A stretch of 64,000 bases of DNA. Source: Epiperipatus broadwayi (Eukaryota > Onychophora > Udeonychophora > Euonychophora > Peripatidae). Of the stretch, positions 51,461 to 62,236 are shown in pieces. Position 1 is the stretch's first letter. Each line of letters starts with the position of its first letter. The notes under the pieces are model-generated. The model was not told the DNA's origin and did no database searches. It saw only the letters and a program-made list of their open reading frames with translations. The stretch is taken from positions 139,001 through 203,000 of the forward strand of contig JAQFVV010006542.1 of the NCBI GenBank assembly GCA_028023455.1. The letters are read 5' to 3'. The position numbers were made by a program, and so were the translations under genes.

Positions 51461-53728
51461 CAGGGGTGAGCAATTATTTTGGTTCAGGGGTCATTTTGTA
51501 AAAACGGAGGTTAGCAGAGGACCACATCTTTTAAAATGATTGCATTCATTAATTAACTTTGCATTTCAGAAAAGATATAAATTGTACAATAAAAATCAAT
51601 AAGTATAAATGAAATAAAATAGTGACAGTTTTATTCCATTAATTTATCGTGCTCATTTCATATCATTTATATCTGCAAGCACATTTAATTTTAGAATCAC
51701 TTTAACAAGACAAATGTATACACTAACACACTTTTCTACAATTGTTTTGAAATAAAGAATGAGATTGATTGCTCGATAAGATTCTTATCACAGCCTGCAA
51801 GTTAATGTCATTCAATGAGCATCTATATTTACTCTTGTTGATCTTCAAGCAAAAAAAAAAAAACTTTGCTCACAAATATATAGAGACCCAAATATAGAGA
51901 ACATTTTTCTCAGCAAATTTCTTCATACATGGATATTTTTCAGCAAAGAAAGATTTGTAAAGTCAACTAATGTCACATCATTAAACATTCCTTTCACAGT
52001 GTGATCTGACTGCATGTCAATAAGTTCAAGCTGCAGCTCATGCCATGTCAATGTCAGAAGTGATGGGATAAAAGAGAAAATTGGAATTTAGGCTCAATTT
52101 TCTTAAAGTCTATCTTCTTGTGACCTCATCCTCCAATCTCTGCATATGATCCCTTATCTTAGCAGAAACACTTTCAGGCACTTTCTGTTTTCCTAATAAA
52201 GGGAAATAACAAAAATTGCTTTCACCTGCTTGCCTTGAGATAGGCTTAATTTTGCTTTGAATGATTTTTACACACTTCCATATTTTATGTGCAAACAATC
52301 CCTTATCAATGTCACATTCAGTTTATTCAATTTCTCAAATACATCAGATGCAAATATCATCTCATATTTTGACTCTTCACATCCTATTTTTGTTACAAAA
52401 TCATGAGATATCTTCTTCATGTCCCAAAATATAAGGATTTTATTCTATAATGCCCAAACTCTTTTTATCACTTTTCCCAGGCTCAACCACCTCACACTGT
52501 TGTGGTAAATTATGTTTTCATACTCTGTCTTCCTATCTTCAAGAAAATATTTGAACTGTCAATGGTGGAGTGCTCCTGCTCTGATTGCATTCACCACACT
52601 AACAATAGGATCTACCACATACTTTATGTTCAGTGCAGTTTTATAAAGGCACTCCTGATGCAAAATACAATGAAAAGACAAGCTATCACTGTCAGTGTCC
52701 TGTTATTGTAAATTGTTTTTTAAAAGCTTAAACATATCTATATTTTTTCCACAGAAAGCTCTGGCCCCATCTGTTGTAATGCTTGCCATTTTGTTCCCAG
52801 AACAAGTCACTTTTCTCCACACAATTCACATCACACTTAAGCAAGTTCTGACCAATGGTTCTATCTTTCATTGATTTTAGGCTAAGTAATTCCTCTATTA
52901 TGATGAAATTGACATTAATTCCATGGATAAAAATGAGTAATTAGTGTCTTCATTATCTGTGCTATCATCCAATGCCAAAGCAAAACAAGCTGTTCTGTGA
53001 GTTCATTACTAATTGAGTCAATATGACACACTAAAGTATTTTTTGACTATGAAATGTTTTCAAATTTGCTTCTTACATCAGGACACAATATACTTGCACA
53101 CTCTGCCATACACTGCTTAATAAACTTGCCATCTAAAAAAGGCTTGTTGGGTTTAGTAAAGTTGTAGGCTACCATGAAATTTGCTTCTGTATCTCATTTT
53201 GAAGTGTTGATTGCTTTGTAAATAATGTTTGTTACTTCTTCAGCCTTTTCCAGACTCCACAGCTCTTATTTTTCATTCTTCCTTGGAAAGTGCACAGCCA
53301 AATTTGCTATGTTTTGTTTTGTGGTCTTGCTTCAGATTGTACTTCTTAAATACAGCTATCATTTTGTGACACAATAAACATACTGCTTTATTGCCTGTAT
53401 TACCAAAGATATATTTGTTTGTTCATTCTTATTACTGATTTTACATTTTTTTGGAGGTTCATGGTTTCATTAAAGTTGGAAATTTACATATTTACTGTTG
53501 CAAAAACAAAATTAAAATTAACCAGATCAATTGAAAAAGTATTGTGCATAGTGTTTACACTGTTCTTGCATATTGACATAGACATTCTAGTAGAAAATAT
53601 GTGAAGAATCTTCAATCATGCATGGGAAAAAAATCTCACTTCAAGGCAGATTTATTTCACTGTCTTAGTGGGCCATGAAAATTCTTACCAGACTGCATGT
53701 GTCTCATGAGCCATTCTTTACCCACCCG
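51461..53728 (-). mobile_element. Decayed hAT transposon (GTF2IRD2/SCAND3-like transposase)
   Basis: The ends are CAGGGGTGAGCAA on the left and, reverse-complemented, CGGGTGGGTAAA on the right. They match apart from a missing base and two changes. Eight-base duplications TTATAGAT (51453-51460) and TTATAGGT (53729-53736) agree at 7 of 8, as expected for hAT. Minus-strand coding remnants run right to left. First is a BED-like zinc finger, AVCLLCHKMIAVFKKYNLK...TKHSKFG (near 53390-53300), then FALALDDSTDNEDTN near 52970 with the first catalytic Asp region. SITTDGARAFCGKN follows near 52760, then HNSVRWLSLGKVIKRVW near 52480. Last are the C-terminal LQLELIDMQSD near 52020 and FGSLYICEQ near 51880. 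Many stops and shifts make it inactive. Confidence 0.85.
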
Positions 53729-53736
53729 TTATAGGT

Positions 53737-56186
53737 TAAAGAATCATACATATAGAATGTTAATACAATAAATAATAATAATGTAAAATATAAAAGTATA
53801 ATTATATAACATTAGAGTTAAAAATTAAAAAAAATTAATAAGAATAAAAGAATAAAAAATAAATGAAATAAAAATAAAATATATATACAATTATAGAAAA
53901 TATTGATTGATAAATATAAAATATAAAAGGGGTTAAAATGTATAATATATATAAAAAGATAATAATTATCAAGAGATATATAAAGATATACATGGGTATA
54001 TGAATAATGATTATAAGATAGAATATATGCATATATGTAAAATGTAAAATTATATGTTCATGTATATTTGTATTTATATGTTTGTATTGTGTTTGTTCTA
54101 ATTCTGAAGAAGATTGCTGGGGAAATCAAAACCATCAATAGTGGATTGTAATTATATGAAGCATTGTAAAAGTAATAAAGAATGTAAATGATATTAATAT
54201 TATATGGATTTGGCAATGCAACAAGAAAGATTTGTAGCTTATCCTAGTAAAGTTATTTAACGTCAAATAGATTAAGCATATAATTTATATTTTCTTTTGT
54301 TCACACTCATAGTCCTTAGGATCCTTGTGACCTCAACTAGTTTATGAGTTATAATGTTTAATGTATTTTATGGATATATCTTTGGGTTTGGACAACTAGA
54401 TAATTTTTTGGATAGCACAATGTTAAATATCACTTTTAAAGTCTAGTCACTGCATTTAATGATGGTCAGCAAATATTAGGATTCGAGCATTTTTTTATTA
54501 TGATAGATATTTTTAGTCTCATATTTCTGTGCTCAATTGCAATATTGTTAATTGCTTTGATGATATTGTCCATAGATGTATTATTTCATTACTGTATCTC
54601 TTTTAGATCCTGTCATAAATAAGAACGTTTGATTAGTAAGGATTTTAACGCTTGTGATGCTGTTATGTTTTTCCCTCATAGAATTAATTATATTTACTAG
54701 TACTGGTGATTTTGCTCATATCCATCATTGATTGTATTCTTTGGTAATGATTTGCCATCTACCCACACATTAATACCTTACATTTTATTCCATAATATAT
54801 ATATATATGCTAACCTACCAATTGCACCCTCACTTCCGGGAAATATATTATTAACATAAAATGGGTCTAGCTCAGTTAATGATTACGCTCGGTTAAATGC
54901 AAATAATTGATAAATAAAATATTCAGCATTAATATTAATTATTCTACTAGCTCAAATTAATAAAATAATAATAATACTGGTTTGGTTTATACAATAAATA
55001 AATAATATTTATTTAAATCATGAGACTTGGAAGTGTAATACAGGTGTCAAGAAAGAACACATTGAGCCAATATCCCACAGATACTACCTCAGTGGCATAA
55101 GAACACTATCCCCTCCATTACTATCCCAAGTAATAATAATATATAGTATTCTTATGACTTTAGTAATAACCAATCATTAAGATTATACTAATAAATAAAT
55201 CTTAATCTTCTTATCTACAGTAATCTAGCTAAATAAAATTTCAGGTTCATAAAACTACTTTAAGTTAATCAAAATTACTGTAGTAAAGCATGATAAGGGA
55301 TTTAATATCATACTCAACCACACCTAACTAGTAATAATAATAATAAATAATAATACTATTCTTCATTATATGATCTAATTTCTACATAACTTTTCATCCA
55401 CTATAATTCTTATTTGCCATAATCATAATAAGGGAATAATATAATATAATCTTTTATCTTTCATATAATAAAGTAATAAATATGTGGTAGTATTTGTATA
55501 ATCTGAAATACACATGTGTGGCAATTGTTAACACAATAATTCTTTATAATATTCTAATAATTAACTTATGACCATAAAGATAATATAAAATGTAATTTCT
55601 TAATAAATAAATTTCAAGAAAATATTAGAATTCTTAAATAATACTTCATTTATTTCTTTGCAAATGTTATGTTTGGTTCAAATCCTCTGTGTTTCAACAT
55701 GTTGTGTAATGTGGGAGAGAAAACGATCTTAACACACAAATTTTGAAAAAGCCAATTTAACAGAAATTTTATTATAACAAATAAATAAACAATAATCTAT
55801 TTACAATATTTACAATTTGTATACTAAGTCTTGCACCATTATACATCTAATACTCATTGTAACTACTAATACAATAAAACCTAAAATTAAGTCTTCACTC
55901 GACTTAAAGGAAAAGATAATACAGTTTTTTTTATTTCCTTCTTTGTTAAATTTTATAATAAAATATAATCACTTTACATTACTTCCAAAAATATTATCTC
56001 TTTAAAATATTATATTAATGCTTCCTTCAAGCATACATTGAAGCATAAAGCGGAAAATACAAAAATAGCAATCTCAAATATGGATCTTATTACTAAATAA
56101 TTTCTCATTTTGCAATGTTATTAGTATTATACACAAAATATCCAATGTTGATTTATTAATGCAATACATGGACATCATTACTAATC
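53737..56186. other. AT-rich region, no gene
   Basis: No gene. At 54850-54900 the plus strand reads GGTCTAGCTCAGTTAATGAT, which looks like a tRNA D-arm/A box. No B box was found at the right distance, so it may be a SINE stub. GGTTCAAATCC near 55676 matches the B-box consensus but is isolated. Confidence 0.4.
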
Positions 56187-56209
56187 ATATTATTATTATT
56201 ATTATTATT

Positions 56210-56245
<36 letters not shown>
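56187..56245. repeat. (TTA)n(TGA)n tract, 3' tail of LINE C
   Basis: About 8 TTA units and 12 TGA units, ending directly at GTTTCA, the reverse complement of the LINE 3' terminus TGAAAC. The TGA units nearest the element suggest a change in the tail or slippage. Confidence 0.93.
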
Positions 56246-56492
56246 TTTCAAAAAAGGAAGTTTATTAATCAAAGAAATACAGTTTTTTACATTGATTTTA
56301 CATTGATTTTTTACAGTGATTTTTCCATTGGTTTTATATACAAGCATTTTTATAGTCTTCAGTTACATGTTTTCAATAAAAAGTTATCTAATTTTTACAT
56401 AAAAAATTATTTATTGTAGAGAGAGGAAAAAATTGTTTTTTATTTCCATATTTATTGTTATTGAATTTTCAGTGTTCTTGAATTTTTGGTGC

Positions 56493-59400
56493 TTATAGCA
56501 TTGATTGTTGTTTGATAAGAGACCATGTAGCTGCATAAATATGGGGATTTGCTATTGTCTTGTCTCTATTCCATATTTGGTTTAGTTTATTGTAGAAGGT
56601 GGATGAATGCCTTCTGTGGTTGTTGCCCATTAGATAGGTACACCTGGTACACCAAAAAGCATATAATACAAAGGTTGCTGCCCTAATGCTGGATATTGAT
56701 CTGCCTTGAAAAACCTTAATTATTTGACAAATGGTCATGTTTTGCTGGTGGTATATTGCACTCATCATTGTTCTTACATTGTGTAATGCAGTACATTGAG
56801 ACAATAGGTGTTGTAGGGTGTCTCTTCAGCCTTGTGGCATAGTCCACAAAAGGGGTCTATTGAAACATACATCCTTTTATGGTGTAAGAAGTATGTTGTT
56901 GGCATTGCGATGAGATTTACTTTTAGAATGAAATCAAAAAATTTGGGTTCTAGTGACCACTTTTTGTATTCATGTAGTAATTTTCTGTTGTTTATTCTGA
57001 GTATTGTGTTATCATCGTTTAGGTCTCTTTCCTGTTGAATTTGTTCATGAATGTTCCAATATGAATATTTGTGTGTATATTGATCTGTTCTGTTAAAAGT
57101 TGTTTTATATTGATGGATGATTGATGATATATATATATAGCCCTGTTGGGGGTGGTTTGTTAGTTGGAGTAATTTTAATTAAGCAGTTAAGTTGTGGAAA
57201 TTGATTCATAATGGAAATTACTGCATTACTTAATTTTTGTGTATAAAAAATGTCAATATTGTGCAAACCTAGACCATTTTTAATAAGGGGTTGATTTAGT
57301 CTTTTTGTTGATATTGCAACCACTTTTCTTGACCATAAAAGTTGGTTACACCTGGTTTTAATTTTTGCTTTGAAGGCTTTTAAGAATTTTATTATTGGTA
57401 AATAGTATGTTATTTTTGTCATTATAAGTTGATTTATTAGCTGGACCTTAGAATATATAGAGAGATATGTTTTTGATAGGGAGGTAACAATGTGTTGTGC
57501 TTCTTCTTTTAATCTATTTTGTATTAAACACCTCATTCCGGTTATTCCCAGATGAAACGGGAATCCTAAAAAAACATGTTGGTTTTGCTTTGTAAATGGA
57601 CGTGCATGGTTTCCAGTAAACATAGACCAAGCAGTAGGCTTTTCTGGAGTAAACTTCAATTTGTATTGTTGCGTATATTCTTTAAGCATTTTTTGTAATT
57701 GTGGTAATTGTTTTTTTGAATTGAGAAAAACAGTGATGTCATCCATATAAGCCAAGCAAGCTATATATTGTGTAGTGCCAGGTACTTGAATGCCGGTAAA
57801 TGTTTTTTGGATTTTTTTCTATTAAAGGGTTAATATATAGAATAAATAACAGTGAACTGAGAGGAGAGCCTTGGGATATGGATTGGGTGGGAACAAATGA
57901 TGGAGAATTTTTTCCATTTAATGTTATGTGTATTTCTCTGTTGAGAAGTAGATTTGCAATGATGTACAGATGTGTCTTGGGGATAGATGTATTTCCAAGC
58001 ATTTCTAGCAATATGGAAATGTCTACTCCATAAAAAGCTCCCTCGATATCTAGTTGAATTGCTATTGGACTATATATGTTTTTCTGTCTTGTTGAATCCA
58101 GGATTGCTTTGAATAATGCTGCCGCTTGAATTGTGGATGAGTTTTTTTTGGCAAATTGAACTTCTGATATCAGTGGCATTATATGTGGTTCTATTGTTTC
58201 TTTTATTATTTTTTCAAGAATTTTTATTGGCAAAGATTCCATGGAAATTGGTCTGAGTTCTGTGAGGGATGGGGTAGTTTTAGCTTTTTTGTTGAATGGC
58301 ACTATTGCAATGGGATGAACTTCCTCCACATCCTGAATTTCTTGAGATAAGTGGTTTGCTAGGTTGCACAAATATTGTGCCGTGTATTTACTTAGGTGTT
58401 TTAGTATGAATAATGGTATTCCAGGACTTCCTGGATGGCATGCATTTGGTATTGTATTTAGTTTTGCCAAGAAGTCATTTGTTTTTATGAAAGGTTTTTG
58501 TGTTTCTGCTTGTCCAAATAGCTTGGAGTGTAATTTAAGTGGTGTTTTAGATTGGAGTTTGGTTTTAAAATGCTCAAAAATAGAAAGGATCATATTGTGT
58601 CCTGTATATGTGCCATCTTTTGTTTCTATTGCCATTGGAACTTTGATGATTGGTGGGTTTCCCAGTGCCCATTTAATGTAATCTCTGGTCCATGTATGTG
58701 GTTGGGTTATGCATATTTTGATTTTTTTGATTCTCAAATATTCTTTTAGTGTTTCACGTTTTGTTGTATGTACTTGTTAGACCATGTATATACTGCTGTG
58801 TTTGATGTGATGGCGTAATCATGGTTATTCATTTATGAATTTCATTTGCAAGTGTCAACAATTTGGATGGTGGTAGTTGATTTTTTGTCACATGTGAGAT
58901 ATTGAATGATAAAATGTTTATATGCCAGATATTGTTGTATGGGGTTGAGATTCATATCTTTTATTTTGTTTAGCATTATGTATGTTTCTGAGAAAACAAA
59001 TTCTGGTGTGGTTGTTGGAAGTAGTACTCTGATTGTTTTTGTTAGTGGGAGAAGTGATGTCTGCATTTGCATAAGGTTTAGTAATACTATTTGTGCTGAA
59101 TGGTCTGAGAAAGCTGAGGGGGTTAATTTTATTGCTATCTGGTGGTGCAGCATCGGGGAGTAGAAGCATAGATCGATGAGTGATGAATGATGACCATTGT
59201 GAAAAGATATTGTATTCATTGGTAGGAAGCCTTCACCACTCATCAGTGGTATGGATATTCGGTGAAGCCATTTTTCTATGAATTTCTGATACGACATGTT
59301 GCAATCACCAATCAATATTGTTGGGTTTTCTATACTTGCAAGTATGGAGTTTAAGTTCATTATTATAGTGTTAATTCGGCTATCTTGAATAAGCAGGTAA

Positions 59401-59732
59401 ACCAAAATTATATTGAGGTTTATAGTTTTATGTTGAAAAGTTGTAATTAGTAAGTTAGCATCTATGAATATAATTTTGAAAGCTGGGAAAGGGCAGTTTG
59501 TTGATATAAGAATGCCTGTACCTGCAGAAGGTGATGAAGAGTCTCTGTAACAGGCACAGAAACCTTCTTTGGTTAAATGTTTTGCTGGGTCAATTTGTGA
59601 TCCAGCATAGATTTTTGTCTCCGTTAATTCGAGTATATGTGGTTGTGTAAGTGAAAACCATTGTTTAAGCTTTGTAATTTTTTGGGTCGAGTTTAAACCC
59701 CTAACATTCAATGCGCCAATTTTTAACTTCAT
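56493..59732 (-). pseudogene. LINE copy C, ORF2: endonuclease and reverse transcriptase
   Basis: Begins MKLKIGALNVRGLNSTQK at the TAATG junction. The APE endonuclease is in one open piece, 59732-58842: the catalytic Glu in ELTETKIYAGS, TILIGDCNMSYQKF, SLIDLCFYSPM and FSDHSAQIV. A frameshift near 58840 leads to 58737-57739 with the linker and RT blocks ELRPISMESLPIKILEK, QLDIEGAFYGVD and SQGSPLSSLLFILYINPL. A second shift near 57800 leads to 57755-57105, beginning AYMDDITVFLNSKKQLPQL with the RT catalytic pair. A third shift near 57110 leads to the C-terminal part, which ends at 56493 with FWCTRCTYLMGNNHRRHSSTF. All catalytic residues seem present except where frames break, so the lesions may be few. 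Confidence 0.9.
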
Positions 59733-61215
59733 TAAATTGGTGTTTGGTGGTTACATTTATTTTCAGGTTTTGAATTGAGAAAAAGTTGTTCTATAGTGTC
59801 TTCATAATTTTGTTCTGTTTCTTCATCTATTGAGTTATTTGACTGATTATCTTGTATTGTGTCACTATCATTTTCTTCAGTTTTAGCCCTCTTGGTTGTC
59901 CTATTCTTTTTTGGTGGCTGGCCTGGTTTTTTATTTGGAGGTGTGGTATTTTTTGGTATTTGTGGAAGGCATGGTGTAGTTAAGTCCATAATAGCCTCAG
60001 ATGTTTTATTTATAATTCTTGTTCTTTGTATGTGCTGTGTTTGTGCTGTTTCCTCATTGCTATTGCTATCTATTTCATTGGTGTTTTCTATTGATTCCAT
60101 TGTATAATTTTGTTGTCTTTCTTGATTCAGTTCTTTATCATTTATTTTTGTTTTAACAGTTAAATCCAAAATGTGATCATCTCCAGTTATGTTTTTGTTG
60201 TTTAGTTCCTCTAATTGTTGGTTTTTTATGCTCTCTGGTGTTTCCATTTTTCCTTGAATAGATGTTTGGATCACTTGATTGTTGTTTGTAGTTAATTGGG
60301 GTTTGCTTTTGTCTGTGTTATTTTTTTGTTTTTTCTTTTTGCTACAGTTTGCTGCAAAGTGACCATGCTTTCCACAGATGAAGCATTGTGGTCCTAAGCC
60401 TTTTATATATATATATTTAGAATTGCTTCTTGGTCTATGACTTGTGTGGGGATATTCTCTGGCGCTATTGCTTCATTGAGCTTCATTTTAAAAGTAAAAC
60501 GATTACTGCACACTGGAATAGGTGTATCAGTAAGTAAAATAGGTTTTAAATATAATACTTTGCCAAATGCTTTCATCATATTTTGAAAGTCATTTATATT
60601 ATAGCCAAAATAAGTATTTTTAATAGTGCCTGTAATAAAGTTTTTAAGGTTTGGATCTACAACTATTAAAGCATAATTCCCTATTGTTTTGATCTGAGTT
60701 AAAAATTTATTTTTTGATAATCTTCAAAGAATTATAATGCCAAATATCTAGAGTTGGGGTGTTCCCCTATGCTTGAAATTGTTTCCCAACTCCCATTTGC
60801 TCTTATAGCTTCATATAACATTTCTCTTGGGAATTTGTAAAGCGTTAGGTTTTTATCAGTCGCAGCCAGGACAATCGATCTGTTTGAAAAAAAAATTTTT
60901 AAATGTGTTGAAAAGCTTATTTGGTATTGTATTGTTAAATTCAGTGTTTATTGTTATTAATTCTTCCTGAGACCAAATAGTCGATGGGGGCTCAGAGTTG
61001 TTTTCATAAACTAGATTTAGTTCATTCATATCATCGTTGGTTACTCTTCGAAATCTACTAGCTGCAATCGAGTTTGAGTGAGTTGTTATAACTTTATTTT
61101 GAAAAGTAGCTTTTGTTACATTAGCATAAGTTTTTAAACTATTATTGGTGTTTCCTTCATTGGAGTTTATATTGGCACCATTCACATTTGAATTTTTTAG
61201 CTGTGCCGCCGCCAT
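59732..61215 (-). pseudogene. LINE copy C, ORF1: zinc-knuckle protein
   Basis: ATG at 61215 (MAAAQLKNSNVNGAN). KTYANVTK and SRFRRVTNDDMNELN follow, then NKLFNTFKNFF. An A/T-run shift near 60890 changes frame. The other frame goes on with IVLAATDKNLTLYKFPREM, closely matching copy B. The complete CCHC knuckle CFICGKHGHFAANC is near 60390-60350. The last frame, 60274-59732, is a polar, Asn/Gln/Glu-rich tail with a basic patch (KKPGQPPKKNRTTKRAK) that looks like a nuclear localisation signal. It stops at TAA overlapping the ORF2 start by one base. Confidence 0.85.
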
Positions 61216-61443
61216 GTTTGATATATATTTGACGATTTTCAGTTTGTGTATTTACGTTGTTTTTTTTTTATTCTTAATATTTTCTTTTTAAATACAATTT
61301 CTTTTTAAAACTTATGTTTAAAATATTTTCGGTTAAAAGTGTAAAAAAACGAATTAACTTTGAGTTTTCCGAATTTTTAAAAGTTTTTTTGTTTAGAGGT
61401 TCGTTGGCATGTTGTACTCGCTGCACAGCAGGACCGCAGATTG

Positions 61444-61444
<1 letters not shown>

Positions 61445-61519
<75 letters not shown>
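61445..61519. repeat. (TTA)n tract at 5' side of LINE C
   Basis: About 24 TTA units, same strand as the tail tract at 56187-56245. Between it and the ORF1 ATG lie 230 bp, close to the 211-214 bp in copy B. Confidence 0.93.
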
Positions 61520-61521
<2 letters not shown>

Positions 61522-62071
61522 ATAATACCCAATATCTTCTACTTAATATTACTTTAATATGGATAGTTGCAATTATTGATGCACTTCTTAATTATTAAAA
61601 TAAATACAAAATTGTACCTATGCTTATCTTGAATTATTTTGTTTTACTACATTATCTACCTTGAAAAATATGCAATACTTATAAAATAAAATAAAATATT
61701 TGAAGTTATTTAAAATTTCAGAGCAATTTTACTTCATTTATTTATTCATGAAATTTATTTTATTTCCAAATAAATATAGAACATATTCTATGATTCTTTA
61801 TCATTAAATTCTGTTTGATTCTTAATTCCATTTTTTATTAACTCTACTCCTCCTTATAAGTAAATAAACCTATCTTATTCATCCAATAACAGTCCTTAAA
61901 TATTTAATTATTTATCATTTCTTTTCAAAAAATATGATACTGTGCGATGTAATTACTATGGAAAATCGAGATAGCGAATAGATGTGTAAGCATAAGGAAG
62001 AAACTAGAGCATATTCTCTTATTCTTCTCCTTCACTTTCTTTGCATATCTTCATATAATTATATATATTTT
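61520..62071. other. AT-rich spacer, no gene
   Basis: Nothing recognised beyond AT-rich unique sequence. Confidence 0.4.
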
Positions 62072-62236
62072 TTATAACACACCATTCATATACACATTAA
62101 TGCAACAAATTTTCTTAAAACTTTCTTTATTTTCTTATGGTTTCGACTGTCCAGCAGTCTCCATCAGAGCTCTATCTTCTTCACTGCCTTAAAGAAAATT
62201 TGTTGCATTAATGTGTATATGAATAGAGTGTTATAA
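62072..62236. repeat. Long inverted repeat (hairpin), 45-bp arms
   Basis: Left arm 62072-62116 and right arm 62192-62236 are reverse complements at about 42 of 45 bases (core ATTCATATACACATTAATGC). They surround a 75-bp loop that includes GTTTCGACTGTCCAGCAGTC. AT-rich flanks make a TA target possible. It could be a small foldback MITE. A transcript through it would form a strong stem. Confidence 0.88.

Larger units (their letters stand above)
56246..61446 (-). mobile_element. LINE copy C, near full length (5.20 kb)
   Basis: Same family as copy B and the better preserved of the two. Minus-strand order: ~231-bp 5' region next to a (TTA)n tract, ORF1 (61215 to 59732), ORF2 (59732 to 56493), ~247-bp 3' UTR ending TTTTGAAAC, then the (TGA)n(TTA)n tail. 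It has at least three frameshifts in all, but intact endonuclease and reverse transcriptase motifs. It is diverged from copy B at the protein level by perhaps a third, so the family was active over a long time or through several lineages. Confidence 0.9.

Noticed and set aside
54850-54900. tRNA gene or SINE at GGTCTAGCTCAGTTAATG
   Set aside because: A good A-box match is present, but no B box or pairing arms at the required distance, and no tail or duplication.
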